Shown piece after piece: positions 54,475-64,000 of a stretch of 64,000 nucleotides of DNA (its first letter is position 1; every line of letters begins with the position of its first letter). Position numbers and translations under genes: made by a program. Source of the DNA: Spirosoma foliorum (GTDB lineage Bacteria; Bacteroidota; Bacteroidia; Cytophagales; Spirosomataceae); assembly GCF_014117325.1 (NCBI RefSeq), contig NZ_CP059732.1:6833001-6897000 (forward strand), given 5' to 3'. The notes under the pieces are model-generated. The model saw only the letters and a program-made list of their open reading frames with translations. It did no database searches and had not been told where the DNA came from.

Positions 54475-54957
54475 ATGCGAGGGCTATTGTATTTCCTATT
54501 GTTTTTACTGGTCGTTTTTGGTGTACTCTACGCCCTTACGGGTTGGAGCTATAGCGATGGCGAACGTGCCGGAACCGTTTCTAAATTCAGTCGACGCGGC
54601 TTTGTCTTCAAAACGTACGAAGGTGTTCTGAACGTTGGTGGATTCTCGGGTGAAACGGGCTCACTGACTCCCCAATATTTCGACTTTTCGGTGAAAGATG
54701 AAGCGGTAGCCAAACAGATTACCGATGCCGTAAAATCGGGCCAGCGAGTGACGCTGCATTACGAAGAGAAGATCCTGAAATTCCCCTGGAATGGCGAAAC
54801 AAAGTACTATATAACTCAGGTAGAAGTGGTTGGACCAGCGGCTCGTCCGTACGGCGATGGGTCGGCATATCCGGGCTACCAGCCGGGTCAGCCACAACCT
54901 GCCCAATCGCAGGCACAGCAGCCCCAGCAATCTGCTACTGCCGACTCAACACTGTAG
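54475..54957 (+). CDS. Bitopic membrane protein of unknown function
   Basis: A 160-residue protein with one N-terminal membrane segment (MRGLLYFLLFLLVVFGVLYALTG split as a signal anchor). A beta-rich domain follows (RRGFVFKTYEGVLNVGG, VTLHYEEKILKFPWNG, YYITQVEVVG), then a Pro/Gln/Ser-rich tail from ~135. I know similar proteins as conserved hypotheticals in Bacteroidota but no function. The ATG at 54475 opens the anchor. Divergent from eno; closed by its own terminator. Confidence 0.85.
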   Translation: MRGLLYFLLFLLVVFGVLYALTGWSYSDGERAGTVSKFSRRGFVFKTYEGVLNVGGFSGETGSLTPQYFDFSVKDEAVAKQITDAVKSGQRVTLHYEEKILKFPWNGETKYYITQVEVVGPAARPYGDGSAYPGYQPGQPQPAQSQAQQPQQSATADSTL

Positions 54958-54971
54958 TCTAAGTTATCTTC

Positions 54972-55020
54972 AAAAAGTCCGTCAATCATCCTGAAAATAA
55001 GGCAATTGGCGGACTTTTTT
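54972..55020 (+). terminator. Terminator after the membrane protein gene
   Basis: A 15-bp stem AAAAAGTCCGTCAAT / ATTGGCGGACTTTTT (one G-U) ends in a T run. Confidence 0.85.
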
Positions 55021-55079
55021 AATTTAATTTTTTCTACCTAAACCCATAGCTAAAAAGGCCCAATTATTTTCAAAAACCG

Positions 55080-55111
55080 TTTGGCAGATTGGCGATTTTT
55101 GGGTAATTTTA
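55080..55111 (+). promoter_or_regulatory. Promoter of recA
   Basis: TTTG (55080-55083) is followed after 20 bases by TAATTTTA (55104-55111), seven of eight to the -7 consensus. It lies about 24 bases before the ATG at 55135. No LexA-type palindrome was seen overlapping it. Confidence 0.65.
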
Positions 55112-55134
55112 TCTGTTTAAACAACCATCCTAAC

Positions 55135-56229
55135 ATGGCGAAATCAGATACGGCGCAAGCCACAGCATCTGCTAATGACAGTAAATTAAAAGCTCTTCAA
55201 ACAACGATCGAGAAACTTGACAAAGCGTTTGGCAAAGGCACAGTAATGCGCCTGAGTGAAACGAAAGTTGTTGATGTTCCGGTTATTTCAACTGGCTCGC
55301 TGGGGTTAGATTTAGCCCTCGGTATTGGCGGTATGCCGCGTGGTCGTGTCGTTGAAATCTACGGACCTGAATCGTCAGGTAAAACTACATTGACTATGCA
55401 CTGCATCGCCGAAGCACAGAAAGCTGGTGGTCTGGCAGCCTTCATCGATGCCGAACACGCATTCGACCGTGTTTACGCGGAAAAGCTGGGCATTGATACC
55501 AAAAACCTTCTTATCTCGCAGCCAGATAATGGCGAACAGGCGCTTGAAATCGCTGAACACCTGATCAGCTCAGGCGCTATCGACATCATCGTAATTGACT
55601 CGGTTGCTGCGCTTGTACCAAAGGCGGAGATCGAAGGCGAAATGGGCGAAAGCAAAATGGGTTTACAGGCTCGTTTGATGTCTCAAGCCCTGCGGAAACT
55701 GACTGGTACGATCAACAAAACAGGTTGCTGCTGTATTTTCATCAACCAGTTGCGTGAAAAAATCGGTGTGATGTTCGGTAACCCCGAAACAACTACAGGT
55801 GGTAACGCTTTGAAATTCTATGCGTCGGTTCGTCTTGACATCCGCCGTATTGGCCAGATCAAAGAAGGTGCTGATAACATTGTGGGTAACCGCACGAAAG
55901 TGAAAGTTGTTAAGAACAAACTGGCTGCTCCTTTCAAAGTTGTTGAGTTTGATATCATGTACGGTCAAGGAATTTCGAAAGTTGGTGAAATCCTTGATTT
56001 ATCTGTCGAAATGGAGATCGTTAAGAAATCAGGCTCCTGGTTCTCGTATGGCACCAGCCGATTGGCACAGGGTCGCGATGCAGTGAAAGAGTTGCTTCTC
56101 GATAATCCTGAATTAATGGCCGAAATCGAAGGTAAAATCCGGGCTAAAATCGCTGAAGACGACGAAGCCTTAGTTGATCCCGTTCTGGCTGCTACCGCTG
56201 CCGACGACGAAGGAGAAATCGATGATTAA
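55135..56229 (+). CDS. recA: Recombinase A
   Basis: A 364-residue DNA strand-exchange ATPase and SOS co-protease. The Walker A motif GPESSGKTT is at 77-85, Walker B in [11 protein letters not shown]. Loop L1 has [19 protein letters not shown] and L2 has [18 protein letters not shown]. The acidic tail DDEALVDPV...DDEGEIDD is normal. The ATG at 55135 is chosen because the promoter lies within the longer frame (55081). A terminator follows. Confidence 0.98.
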   Translation: MAKSDTAQATASANDSKLKALQTTIEKLDKAFGKGTVMRLSETKVVDVPVISTGSLGLDLALGIGGMPRGRVVEIYGPESSGKTTLTMHCIAEAQKAGGLAAFIDAEHAFDRVYAEKLGIDTKNLLISQPDNGEQALEIAEHLISSGAIDIIVIDSVAALVPKAEIEGEMGESKMGLQARLMSQALRKLTGTINKTGCCCIFINQLREKIGVMFGNPETTTGGNALKFYASVRLDIRRIGQIKEGADNIVGNRTKVKVVKNKLAAPFKVVEFDIMYGQGISKVGEILDLSVEMEIVKKSGSWFSYGTSRLAQGRDAVKELLLDNPELMAEIEGKIRAKIAEDDEALVDPVLAATAADDEGEIDD

Positions 56230-56247
56230 TTCATCCATAAATACTAC

Positions 56248-56280
56248 AAAAAGGGCGGGACTAAACTCCTGCCCTTTTTT
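56248..56280 (+). terminator. recA terminator
   Basis: The stem AAAGGGCGGGA / TCCTGCCCTTT (one G-U) is followed by T residues. Confidence 0.88.
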
Positions 56281-56328
56281 GTTTATAAAGCCGTTTAAAC
56301 TCTGTCTTTTGTTGAAAGCTTCGGTTGA

Positions 56329-56429
56329 TTTTTGTCATTCCGACGCAAGGAGGAATCCGCTCCGGTGGCCCGGTTAAGCTTGACTTATAAGGGACATTGA
56401 GATTCCTCCTTGTGTCGGAATGACAAAAA
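56329..56429. repeat. Inverted repeat, TTTTTGTCATYC family (copy 3)
   Basis: Arms 56329-56357 and 56401-56429 match at 28 of 29, starting TTTTTGTCATTCCGACGC. One loop side carries a GC-rich module (about 56356-56376) that is the reverse complement of the one in the arms at 841-859. Confidence 0.9.
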
Positions 56430-56449
56430 AACGATTCGTTTTAAAGCTT

Positions 56450-57031
56450 CTATAGCTTATACGTCCCGTCAGTCTGCTTCAATTTGGTCAGAAACTTTCC
56501 GTTCTTAATTTGCAGTAATGCAGGTATGGCAGTGCTTTCGGCTGCATCGGGAATCATTCTAACGCTGAATGTGCCTCGAATCTCGCCCGATAGCGTATCG
56601 AAAGATTGAATACTTAACTGAGTTTCGGCATTAATGACAGGCTTATAGGTGCCCCAAAGTAGTTTGTCACTTTTCGCCGTGAATGTACTACCGATGGTAT
56701 CGGTACCGCAATAAAGCGATTGGTAATCTACTTTAAACTTTGTCAGAGAGCATGCGCGTTTCGGAATGTTAAATAACGTCAGTGTTGTCAGGACATCGCC
56801 CTCATCATCAAATTCGGTAATTGTCACATCAAACGCATGCTGACGACAGGGTACCCGGGAGGATGCTGCAATACGAGGATTCTGCAAAGCCACGCCCTGT
56901 CGGGTTCCCGTAACCTGGCCCCAATAATTAAGTGAATAAACACCCGGAATTGAACCGGGGCTTACAGCAGGTGACCCGCAACTCAACAACGCCAATAGAA
57001 TTACAATAAGAAGTAGGTTTGTATTTCGCAT
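56450..57031 (-). CDS. Lipoprotein of unknown function
   Basis: A 193-residue lipoprotein (signal ending LLALLSCG, Ser/Pro after the Cys). A beta-rich body of about 165 residues contains four further cysteines (one in VPCRQHAF, RACSL, LYCGTD), which may form disulfides after export. I do not recognise a family. Its composition is normal for the region. It converges with recA. Confidence 0.75.
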   Translation of the reverse strand: MRNTNLLLIVILLALLSCGSPAVSPGSIPGVYSLNYWGQVTGTRQGVALQNPRIAASSRVPCRQHAFDVTITEFDDEGDVLTTLTLFNIPKRACSLTKFKVDYQSLYCGTDTIGSTFTAKSDKLLWGTYKPVINAETQLSIQSFDTLSGEIRGTFSVRMIPDAAESTAIPALLQIKNGKFLTKLKQTDGTYKL

Positions 57032-57138
57032 GGGTTATTTATTGTCAGCGCCTTTTGGCGTGCTTATGACATCTAAACACAACTAACGTCACTCCAGAGG
57101 AGAATTTGTCTTTCCTCAGTAGAGTAGCCTAATTTTTT

Positions 57139-57227
57139 ATTTCGTAAAAGTGGCCTAGAAGCCGTGCCACGGTTCCTTGATAGTGCTCAAATAAACCGTG
57201 GCACGGCTTCTAGGCCACTTTTACGAA
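57139..57227. repeat. Perfect 35-bp inverted repeat between lipoprotein and gltA
   Basis: Arms 57139-57173 and 57193-57227 pair perfectly. Each contains the inner palindrome CCGTGCCACGG. Confidence 0.93.
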
Positions 57228-57243
57228 AGACTTATAATACTAA

Positions 57244-57271
57244 AACGGCAGCTATTGGTGTAGCTGCCGTT
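57244..57271 (-). terminator. gltA terminator
   Basis: A perfect 10-bp stem AACGGCAGCT / AGCTGCCGTT with an 8-base loop is followed on the minus strand by T-rich sequence, 48 bases after the gltA stop. Confidence 0.87.
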
Positions 57272-57318
57272 CAGTCAGAATCTATAAATTAACTTACCAG
57301 CTATAGAACGCTGGGTAA

Positions 57319-58602
57319 TTAGCGTTTGTCAATCGGAACGAATTCGCGTAGCGTTTCGCCCGTATAAATTTGACGTGGACGGCCGATAGGCTCTTTCGTT
57401 TCACGCATTTCTTTCCATTGTGCAATCCAGCCGGGTAAACGACCAATAGCGAACATCACTGTAAACATGTTGGTTGGGATACCCAATGCACGATAGATTA
57501 TACCCGAATAGAAATCGACGTTCGGGTACAATTTGCGCGATACGAAATAATCGTCGTGCAAAGCAGCCTCCTCTAAGCCTTTGGCAATCTCCAGCACGGG
57601 ATCATTAACACCTAATTTGCTCAGTACATCATCAGCCGCTTTCTTGATGATTCTTGCCCGAGGATCGAAGTTTTTATAAACACGGTGACCGAAACCGAAT
57701 AAACGGAAGCCCGTTGTTTTCGCATTCTTAGCCATGTCAACGTATTTCGACACATCACCACCATCGGCTTTGATATCTTCAAGCATTTCAATTACTTCCT
57801 GGTTTGCTCCGCCGTGCAGAGGTCCCCACAAAGCGCTGATACCTGCCGAAATAGACGAATAGATATTCGCCTGCGACGAACCTACAAGCCGAACCGTTGA
57901 GGTTGAACAGTTTTGTTCGTGATCGGCATGAAGGATAAGCAGAACGTTCAGCGCTTCAGCAACTACTGGATCAACTTTGTAATCTTCGACCGGCAGCGAG
58001 AACATCATGTTCAGGAAGTTCGGGATGTAGTCGAGGGTATTTTTGGGATAGTTGATCGGGTGGCCCAGCGCACGCTTGTACGACCAGGTGGCAATTGTAG
58101 GCAATTTGGCCAGCAGTCGAATAATATGCTGATCCGTTTTATCTTCTTTATCGCCTTCTTCATCAGGATAGAAGGCACTCATGGCGCTCACTAAAGACGA
58201 CAAAACACCCATTGGGTGCGCATTAACCGGAAAACCGTCGAAGATTTTCCGCATATCTTCTTTTACTAGCGTATGACGACGAATTGCTGTCTCAAACGTT
58301 GAAAACTGCTCCTGAGTTGGCAATTCACCATAGATAAGCAGATAGGCTACTTCAAGGAAAGAGGCTTTTGCGGCCAGATCTTCAATAGAGTAACCCCTAT
58401 ATTGTAGAATACCCTGTTCACCATCAAGAAATGTAATGGCACTTTTTGTAGCACCGGTATTTTTATAACCCCGGTCTAACGTAACGTAGCCGGTCTGATC
58501 ACGAAGATTCGAAATGTCAAAAGCTTTTTCGTGTTCTGTTCCCTCCAATGTTGGGAATGAATAGGACTTGCCATCGACAGTTAATTCAGCGTTGTTTGCC
58601 AT
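57319..58602 (-). CDS. gltA: Citrate synthase
   Basis: A 427-residue enzyme that condenses oxaloacetate with acetyl-CoA. The type II hallmark set is present: HADHEQNCSTSTVRL, a His in GPLHGGANQEVIEML, FGHRVYKNFDPRARI and DFYSGIIYRALGIP carrying the catalytic Asp. The N-terminal domain (LTVDGKSYSFPTLEGTE) is typical of the hexameric bacterial type. With sucAB and sdhCAB this makes three TCA units in the window, though they are not one operon. Monocistronic with a terminator. Confidence 0.97.
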   Translation of the reverse strand: MANNAELTVDGKSYSFPTLEGTEHEKAFDISNLRDQTGYVTLDRGYKNTGATKSAITFLDGEQGILQYRGYSIEDLAAKASFLEVAYLLIYGELPTQEQFSTFETAIRRHTLVKEDMRKIFDGFPVNAHPMGVLSSLVSAMSAFYPDEEGDKEDKTDQHIIRLLAKLPTIATWSYKRALGHPINYPKNTLDYIPNFLNMMFSLPVEDYKVDPVVAEALNVLLILHADHEQNCSTSTVRLVGSSQANIYSSISAGISALWGPLHGGANQEVIEMLEDIKADGGDVSKYVDMAKNAKTTGFRLFGFGHRVYKNFDPRARIIKKAADDVLSKLGVNDPVLEIAKGLEEAALHDDYFVSRKLYPNVDFYSGIIYRALGIPTNMFTVMFAIGRLPGWIAQWKEMRETKEPIGRPRQIYTGETLREFVPIDKR

Positions 58603-58823
58603 ACAATAACAGGGTAGAGTTAACAGAGGTAATAATTTGCGGGTTAGTGCATATCAGGATGAATAGGTACGAAACAAGCCTTTATGCTGATCCGAAACGC
58701 CGAAGCGGGACTGTCCGGGCGAAATTAGCCCAAAAATCTAAACGACAGATGAAATTGTTGTAAAAAAGCCGTATTACGTTTGTATTAAGCTGTAAACGAA
58801 AGTTATAGGATACATTTTTCATG

Positions 58824-60071
58824 TTACCGTTTGTAAAAAATACCCCCTTTTAAAACGGTTCGCACTCGTTGCAGATCAGTAATAGTTTTGCTGGGGTCGC
58901 CTTCCACAGCCACCAGATCGGCCAGCAAACCCGGACGAATACGGCCACGATCGGCAAGATGAAATACGTCTGCATTTATAGATGTAGCCGATCGAAGCAC
59001 ATCGATAGGTTTCATACCATACTCAACCATCATGACCAGCTCGCGCGCATTATCGCCGTGGCTAAATACGCCCACATCGCCCCCGGCACAAACCGTTACA
59101 CCAGCGTCTAATGACTGTTTAAACGTTATGCGTTTTTGTTTAATTCGTTCCGGCTCGGGTTCCTGTCCTTTTTTCCAACCACGATACTGACTAGTAGCAT
59201 CACCAGCCGCCAGGGTTGGACAAAGTGCCGTACCATGCTGCTTCATTAACGCAAAAATTTCAGGCGTTCCGGCATCGCCATGTTCTATCGTTTCGCAGCC
59301 ACCCAAAATGGCCCGACGCATTCCTTCGGCTGTACCCGCATGCGCCACTACGGCTCGACCGCTACTTTTAGCCACTTCAACAATAAGCTTGATTTCATCG
59401 ATAGTGTACGTTGGACGGGCTTCGGCCATTAATCCCCAACGATAATCGGCGTAGATTTTTATAGCATCGGCTCCTTTACCAATCTGCCGTCGAACCGCCT
59501 GAATAAGTGCATCGTGTCCATCAGCTTCTTCGGCTCCCTGCGGCACATCAATATCTGGACTAAACCCTTTAGGACCATAACTACCCGTAGCAATAAGCGC
59601 TCGAGTTACAACAATCATGCGCGGCCCCGGAATAATGCCCTTGTTGATGGCCTGTTTTAAACCTACGTCGTCATAATCAGCCCCTTCGGTACCTAAATCG
59701 CGCACGGTCGTAAAACCAGCGAGCAACGTTTTCTGAGCGTGAACGGTTGCTCGTGCTACGCGCAATGACCGGGCTTCTTTCAGAACCTGATCGTCCCAAG
59801 TTGTTTCGTTATAGGGATGTAATAATAAATGAGAATGCCCTTCAATCAGGCCAGGCGTTAGTGTCGTCCCTTTGAGATCAACTACTTCAGCACCCGTTGC
59901 CGGCACCGAAGACGCAGGACCAGCCGCTTCAATTTTATCATCTTTTACGCGCACAACCCATCCTTCGTGCATGGTTTCGCCATCGAAGACGCGGTCGGGG
60001 CGGAGGAGGTAGGTTGATTGCGCAAAGAGTGTTGTTGGGAAATAGAGAAGCAAGAAGTATAGTTTGTTCAT
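58824..60071 (-). CDS. Secreted amidohydrolase (imidazolonepropionase-like)
   Basis: A 415-residue protein with a signal peptide (MNKLYFLLLYFPTTLFAQ). The metal set of the amidohydrolase superfamily is present: HSH in LIEGHSHLLLH, a Lys in AIKIYADYRW, then VVAHAGT and TIEHGD for the two His, and Asp in CAGGDVGVFSHGDNA. Homologues act as prolidase-type peptidases or on unknown amides. The start is the ATG at 60071: the longer frame runs into a terminator at 60105-60130. Confidence 0.92.
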   Translation of the reverse strand: MNKLYFLLLYFPTTLFAQSTYLLRPDRVFDGETMHEGWVVRVKDDKIEAAGPASSVPATGAEVVDLKGTTLTPGLIEGHSHLLLHPYNETTWDDQVLKEARSLRVARATVHAQKTLLAGFTTVRDLGTEGADYDDVGLKQAINKGIIPGPRMIVVTRALIATGSYGPKGFSPDIDVPQGAEEADGHDALIQAVRRQIGKGADAIKIYADYRWGLMAEARPTYTIDEIKLIVEVAKSSGRAVVAHAGTAEGMRRAILGGCETIEHGDAGTPEIFALMKQHGTALCPTLAAGDATSQYRGWKKGQEPEPERIKQKRITFKQSLDAGVTVCAGGDVGVFSHGDNARELVMMVEYGMKPIDVLRSATSINADVFHLADRGRIRPGLLADLVAVEGDPSKTITDLQRVRTVLKGGIFYKR

Positions 60072-60104
60072 GAGGAAGTGAGCGATCAATCTCAAAAATA
60101 CGCA

Positions 60105-60130
60105 AAAAAGAGCCAATTGAGGCTCTTTTT
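60105..60130 (-). terminator. Terminator of the small membrane protein gene
   Basis: A perfect 10-bp stem AAAAAGAGCC / GGCTCTTTTT with a 6-base loop has T runs on both strands. It separates 60268-60672 from the amidohydrolase gene. Confidence 0.8.
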
Positions 60131-60133
60131 GTG

Positions 60134-60237
60134 GTGTCAGATGCTTACATCTGACAATTTAGGTTTCTCAAAACCTATTGTTTATACCGGTAGGTTTTGA
60201 GAAACCTAAATTGTCGGTTATTAGTAACCGACATCAC
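60134..60237. repeat. Three-hairpin composite repeat, copy B (inverted)
   Basis: The same three modules as at 15915-16020 occur in reverse orientation: GTGTCAGATG.../CATCTGACA; AGGTTTCTCAAAACCT with AGGTTTTGAGAAACCT; GTCGGTTA.../TAACCGAC and ATCAC end. Reverse-complemented, it aligns over its full length to copy A, with changes concentrated in the loops and in the GTGTCAG stem, where they remain paired. Confidence 0.92.
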
Positions 60238-60267
60238 ACCACGTCGGCGTCCCAATCAATAAATACA

Positions 60268-60672
60268 TCAACTACGCTTTTTCGAAATCACGTCCCATAT
60301 ACCTTTCCCAAATACTAACGCAACCAATCCCGGCAGTAAAATAGCGCCTGCCCGGAAACCAGCACCCGTAAGCTTATAAATACCCGTGTTGTACTGAGAA
60401 AAACTTTGGAAGAGATAGTAAACAGATGCTGCCAATAACGCAATCGTGATTCCTATCGCTAAAGGCTGACTCAGTCGGCCAACCAGCCAGGTTATTACCG
60501 AAGCCACAACGACCACCAACGAAACCGTTCCGAGCGCTTTCGGGAAGGTTTCAATGGCCGAGTATTCAAAAAAGAACACCCCAGCCTGACCAATCAGGTT
60601 GGGGTGTGCCAAAAGCCAGCCGTCCAGAACGACTAACACAAGAAGCAAAACATAAAAGAATGGGTTACGCAT
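60268..60672 (-). CDS. Four-segment membrane protein of unknown function
   Basis: A 134-residue protein with hydrophobic segments near residues 5-22, 46-64, 71-88 and 104-122. I recognise no family. A short polar loop (SQYNTGIYKLTGAG) precedes the last segment. It stands alone between a terminator and uvrA, 48 bases after the uvrA start on the opposite side of its stop, so it could share uvrA transcription. Confidence 0.8.
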   Translation of the reverse strand: MRNPFFYVLLLVLVVLDGWLLAHPNLIGQAGVFFFEYSAIETFPKALGTVSLVVVVASVITWLVGRLSQPLAIGITIALLAASVYYLFQSFSQYNTGIYKLTGAGFRAGAILLPGLVALVFGKGIWDVISKKRS

Positions 60673-60720
60673 AAAGCTGTTTTCGCAGGTTGTTTTAAGA
60701 CCAACGAAGATAAAACCTCT

Positions 60721-63624
60721 TTATGTTTTTTGCCCTTCTAACTCCATCTTTAAAAACTTGCCGGTGTAGCTTCCTTTTACTTCAGCTACCTTTTCGGGCG
60801 GTCCTTCGGCAATAATGTTACCGCCTTTGTTACCGCCTTCTGGCCCAAGGTCAATGAGGTGGTCGGAGACTTTGATAACGTCCAGATTATGTTCAATAAT
60901 CAGGACTGTATTTCCTTTATCGGCAAGCTTGTTCAGCACGTCGAGCAGGTGGGCGATGTCCTGAAAATGCAGGCCCGTAGTAGGTTCATCGAGGATATAT
61001 AGGGTTTTGCCGGTGTCTTTTTTAGACAGCTCTTCAGCCAGTTTTACCCGTTGCGCTTCGCCACCCGACAGCGTCGTTGCATGCTGGCCGAGCGTGATAT
61101 AACCCAACCCAACGTCGTTCAGCGTCGTTACTTTCCGCAGGATTTTAGGCTGGCTTGCAAAGAACTCCAGGCCCTGTTCAACGGTCATGTCGAGCACATC
61201 GGCAATCGATTTGCCTTTGAAACGCACTTCCAACGTCTCGCGGTTGAAGCGTTTGCCTTTGCAGGTTTCGCACATAACATGTACATCGGGCAGAAATTCC
61301 ATTTCGATCTTCTTCATACCCGCACCTTCACAATCCTCACAACGTCCACCCTTCACATTAAACGAGAACCGACCTGGTTTATATCCCCGAATTTTAGCTT
61401 CGGGCAGTTCAGCAAACAACGTCCGAATTTCCGAGAACATACCTGTGTACGTAGCCGGGTTCGAGCGGGGAGTTCGTCCAATAGGCGACTGATCAACTTC
61501 AATGACTTTGTCCAGATACTCCAATCCTTCCACCGTTTTGAACGGTAGCGGCTCACGCTTCGATTTATAGAAATGGCGATTCAGTACCGGAAACAACGTT
61601 TCGTGAATCAGCGATGACTTTCCGCTACCCGATACGCCCGTAATCGTCACCATCCGACCGAGGGGCAATTTCAGCGTTACGTTTTTTAGGTTATGACCCG
61701 TAGCGTTCTTAATAATTAGGAATTTACCATTTCCTTTCCGCCGTTCGGTGGGCACTTCAATAGCCCGTCGACCGCTCAGGTAGTCAGCTGTGGTGCTTGT
61801 ACCTGCCGCGCCGACATACTGATTTTTCAGGAATTCCTCAGGTGTTCCCTGGTTAACTACCTGCCCGCCATGTCGACCGGCACCGGGACCGATGTCAAGG
61901 ATAAAGTCTGACTCGAGCATCATGTCTTTATCGTGCTCAACAACCAGAACCGTATTTCCCAAATCACGCAGATTCTTCAGAGAATCAATCAGTTTCACGT
62001 TATCGCGCTGATGCAGACCGATACTTGGCTCATCCATGATGTAAAGTACGCCAACCAACTGCGTTCCGATTTGGGTAGCCAGTCGAATACGTTGCGCTTC
62101 GCCACCTGACAGCGTCCGTAACGGACGATCAAGCGTCAGGTAATCGAGACCAATGTCAAGCAGGAAGCCGATGCGTTTCCGAATCTCTTTCAGAATTTCT
62201 TTGGCGATTACATTCTGACGGTCTGTCAGACGACTTTCCACGCCTGTAAACCATTCCGTCAACTCGGAGATGTCCATCCGGGCTAGCTCAGAAATGTTCT
62301 TCTGATCGATCTTGAAATACAATGATTCTTTTTTCAGTCGGGCACCCTCGCACTCAGGACAAGGCTTTATGACCATGAAATCCTTGAGCCACTCCTGAAT
62401 TTTATCGGTACTATTCTCCTGCTGCCGTTTCAGGAAGTTGACAATTCCTTCGAACTTAAAACTGTAGTAATCTTCCGGTCCGTCGCCACGGCCAACAAAC
62501 TTCTTCGAAGGAACGGTTGCTTCTTCCTCCGTGCCATACATTAATGCGTGGAGAAGATCTTCGGGAAACTTGACAACGGGCGTCGTGAGATTCAGCTTGT
62601 ACTTTTTCAAAATTGCTTCGATCTCCTTGAAAATCCACAATTCGCGATATTCACCTAAAGGCGCAATAGCACCTCGACTGATGCTTAGTGACTTATCAGG
62701 AATAACCGACTCTTCCGTGATTTCCTCTACTACGCCCAACCCATTACAAACCGGGCAGGCTCCGTAAGGTGAGTTGAACGAGAAGGAGTTTGGCGATGGT
62801 TCATCGTAACTGATACCCGACTCAGGGTCCATCAGGTTTTGCGAGAAATAAACCAACTGGCCCGATCCGTCCAGCATTTGCATGGCACCTTTCCCCTGCT
62901 TCAGTGCCGTCTGGATCGATTGGCTGAGCCGATAACGATCCTCTACTTTGGGCACAAGTCGATCAATAACAATCTCAATATCGTGGATTTTGTAGCGGTC
63001 CAATTGCATCTTCGGCGCAATGTCCTGCACGACACCATCTACCCGCACTTTGGTATAGCCCGTTTTGGCAATTTGTACGAACAGTTCTCGGTAATGACCC
63101 TTCCGGCTTTTGATAATGGGAGCCAGCAACGTTAGTTTCTGACCAGCATATTGCTCCAGAATGGTGTCAATAATCTGGTCCTGCGACTGGCGCTCCATTT
63201 TCCTCCCCGTCAGATATGAAAACGCTTCGCCTGCACGGGCATAGAGCAGTCGTAAGAAATCATAAATCTCGGTAGTGGTCCCTACCGTTGAGCGTGGGTT
63301 TTTGGAAGTCGTTTTCTGCTCGATTGAAATTACCGGACTAAGTCCGTTAATTTTATCAACATCGGGCCGTTCCATATCGCCAATAAACGAGCGGGCGTAG
63401 GCCGAAAAACTCTCCATATAGCGTCGTTGTCCCTCGGCATAAATTGTATCGAAGGCCAGCGATGATTTCCCGCTTCCACTAATGCCAGTCACGACAACCA
63501 GTTTGTTTCGGGGAATGGTAACATCAATATTTTTAAGATTATGTTCACGGGCACCGAGGACCTCAATCTGGTCGTATCCCGTCAGGTCAATATCAGTAAG
63601 TTGTGGCTTTTCTTCTGTCGTCAC
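60721..63624 (-). CDS. uvrA: Excinuclease ABC subunit A
   Basis: A 967-residue nucleotide-excision repair ATPase that finds bulky lesions with UvrB. Two ABC modules have Walker [15 protein letters not shown] and [14 protein letters not shown] and signatures [16 protein letters not shown] and [15 protein letters not shown]. Zinc-binding pairs are seen in [17 protein letters not shown] and [17 protein letters not shown]. The start codon at 63624 is GTG; no ATG lies nearby in frame. The length is normal. Confidence 0.97.
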   Translation of the reverse strand: MTTEEKPQLTDIDLTGYDQIEVLGAREHNLKNIDVTIPRNKLVVVTGISGSGKSSLAFDTIYAEGQRRYMESFSAYARSFIGDMERPDVDKINGLSPVISIEQKTTSKNPRSTVGTTTEIYDFLRLLYARAGEAFSYLTGRKMERQSQDQIIDTILEQYAGQKLTLLAPIIKSRKGHYRELFVQIAKTGYTKVRVDGVVQDIAPKMQLDRYKIHDIEIVIDRLVPKVEDRYRLSQSIQTALKQGKGAMQMLDGSGQLVYFSQNLMDPESGISYDEPSPNSFSFNSPYGACPVCNGLGVVEEITEESVIPDKSLSISRGAIAPLGEYRELWIFKEIEAILKKYKLNLTTPVVKFPEDLLHALMYGTEEEATVPSKKFVGRGDGPEDYYSFKFEGIVNFLKRQQENSTDKIQEWLKDFMVIKPCPECEGARLKKESLYFKIDQKNISELARMDISELTEWFTGVESRLTDRQNVIAKEILKEIRKRIGFLLDIGLDYLTLDRPLRTLSGGEAQRIRLATQIGTQLVGVLYIMDEPSIGLHQRDNVKLIDSLKNLRDLGNTVLVVEHDKDMMLESDFILDIGPGAGRHGGQVVNQGTPEEFLKNQYVGAAGTSTTADYLSGRRAIEVPTERRKGNGKFLIIKNATGHNLKNVTLKLPLGRMVTITGVSGSGKSSLIHETLFPVLNRHFYKSKREPLPFKTVEGLEYLDKVIEVDQSPIGRTPRSNPATYTGMFSEIRTLFAELPEAKIRGYKPGRFSFNVKGGRCEDCEGAGMKKIEMEFLPDVHVMCETCKGKRFNRETLEVRFKGKSIADVLDMTVEQGLEFFASQPKILRKVTTLNDVGLGYITLGQHATTLSGGEAQRVKLAEELSKKDTGKTLYILDEPTTGLHFQDIAHLLDVLNKLADKGNTVLIIEHNLDVIKVSDHLIDLGPEGGNKGGNIIAEGPPEKVAEVKGSYTGKFLKMELEGQKT

Positions 63625-63677
63625 GTTGGATTAGCTTATTCTAAAGAACAACGTAAAACAGGTGGGGGTAGTTCTAT

Positions 63678-63873
63678 GTAGAGACGCAATCCTTTGCGTC
63701 TCCTATGCGTCAGCAACAATCTGATTCGCAACCTCAGTAACTCTCCCAGAACATCGTCCTGCCATGACCAACTGTATACATATACGTCTTATGAGCTGAC
63801 AATATTACTTACTGACAATTGCTGACGCATAGGAGACGCGAAGGCCGGGCCGCCGGTGCGGTCGCGTCTCTAC
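63678..63873. repeat. Inverted repeat in front of the RAYT gene, GTAGAGACGC ends
   Basis: The left arm 63678-63716 and right arm 63819-63873 share GTAGAGACGC at the outside and TTGCTGACGCATAGGAGACGC-type sequence inside. Each arm folds on itself as a hairpin. The right arm has a longer loop with GGCCGGGCCGCCGGTGCGG, a GC-rich module also seen at 841-859 and 56356-56376. Confidence 0.88.
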
Positions 63874-63879
63874 AATATC

Positions 63880-64000
63880 ATGGACGAAACTAAATTTCAA
63901 GGTAACTATCGGATCGAACCTGCGCGGTTATCGGAGTATGATTACGGGTCCAATGGTGCGTATTTCATTACTATTTGCACGAAGAATAAGAATTACTACT
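63880..64000 (+). mobile_element. REP-associated tyrosine transposase (RAYT), N-terminal 40 residues only
   Basis: An ATG 7 bases after the inverted repeat opens a frame to the window end (40 codons). The sequence has the RAYT/IS200-like start RIEPARLSEYDYGSNGAYFITICTKNK, where the last part is the first strand of the Y1 transposase fold. The His-x-His and catalytic Tyr lie beyond the window. RAYT genes are typically single-copy, flanked by the REP hairpins they mobilise. The neighbouring repeat is the candidate REP. Confidence 0.85.

Overview
The window looks like chromosome from a Bacteroidota bacterium, most likely of the Cytophagales (Spirosoma-like). This is inferred from TAnnTTTG -7 promoter elements with no clear Shine-Dalgarno sites, a three-gene type B succinate dehydrogenase, a Bacteroidota-style RecA, GH78/GH88 glycosidases, and small families typical of the phylum (DUF5706/PycTM, DUF4160, DUF2442, lipoproteins). 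Most genes are ordinary chromosomal housekeeping genes. One AT-rich orphan gene (3672-4295) and a dense population of intergenic palindromes stand out.

Layout. 1-738: 3' part of mnmH. 1039-2209: a minus-strand DUF4160/DUF2442/lipoprotein set. 2408-3481: prfA. 4421-8045: sdhCAB with its promoter. 8550-9425: fabD, then tRNA-Gln(UUG) at 9553 and a Na+/H+ antiporter. 11477-15823: GNAT, secreted SGNH hydrolase, secreted PEBP protein, lipoprotein, CDF metal transporter. 16042-18786: alpha-L-rhamnosidase. 19127-22806: a tight kaiC-kaiB-kaiB-histidine kinase operon, followed by an ECF sigma factor and a small heat-shock protein. 24641-27317: hemC, GNAT, and an FtsX-type permease with a His-rich loop.

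27416-38758 is a signalling region. A response regulator/nucleotide cyclase and a stand-alone receiver are transcribed divergently from a PycTM (Pycsar effector family) membrane protein. Further on lies an operon of an NTT-like transporter carrying HEAT repeats and a cyclic-nucleotide-binding domain plus two paralogous histidine kinases. Together these supply a possible producer, two possible cyclic-nucleotide responders, and kinases with receivers. That connection is inference.

39147-43622: sucAB. 43698-50148: a minus-strand sugar/uronate-type catabolic cluster (GH88, Old Yellow Enzyme family, SDR, a frameshifted Gfo/Idh/MocA gene, MFS). 50335-54212: eno-divIC-LMW phosphatase-gpmI. 55135-56229: recA. 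57319-63624: gltA, amidohydrolase, small membrane protein, uvrA. The right edge carries the start of a REP-associated tyrosine transposase (RAYT) behind a structured inverted repeat.

The most striking non-genic feature is the number and architecture of inverted repeats. They include palindromes whose arms are themselves palindromes, a three-hairpin composite present twice in opposite orientations, a dispersed TTTTTGTCATYC repeat family, and self-similar 'stuttering' inverted repeats in most junctions of several operons. One GTAGAGAC palindrome, sharing its ends with the RAYT-flanking repeat, lies in frame inside a histidine kinase gene.
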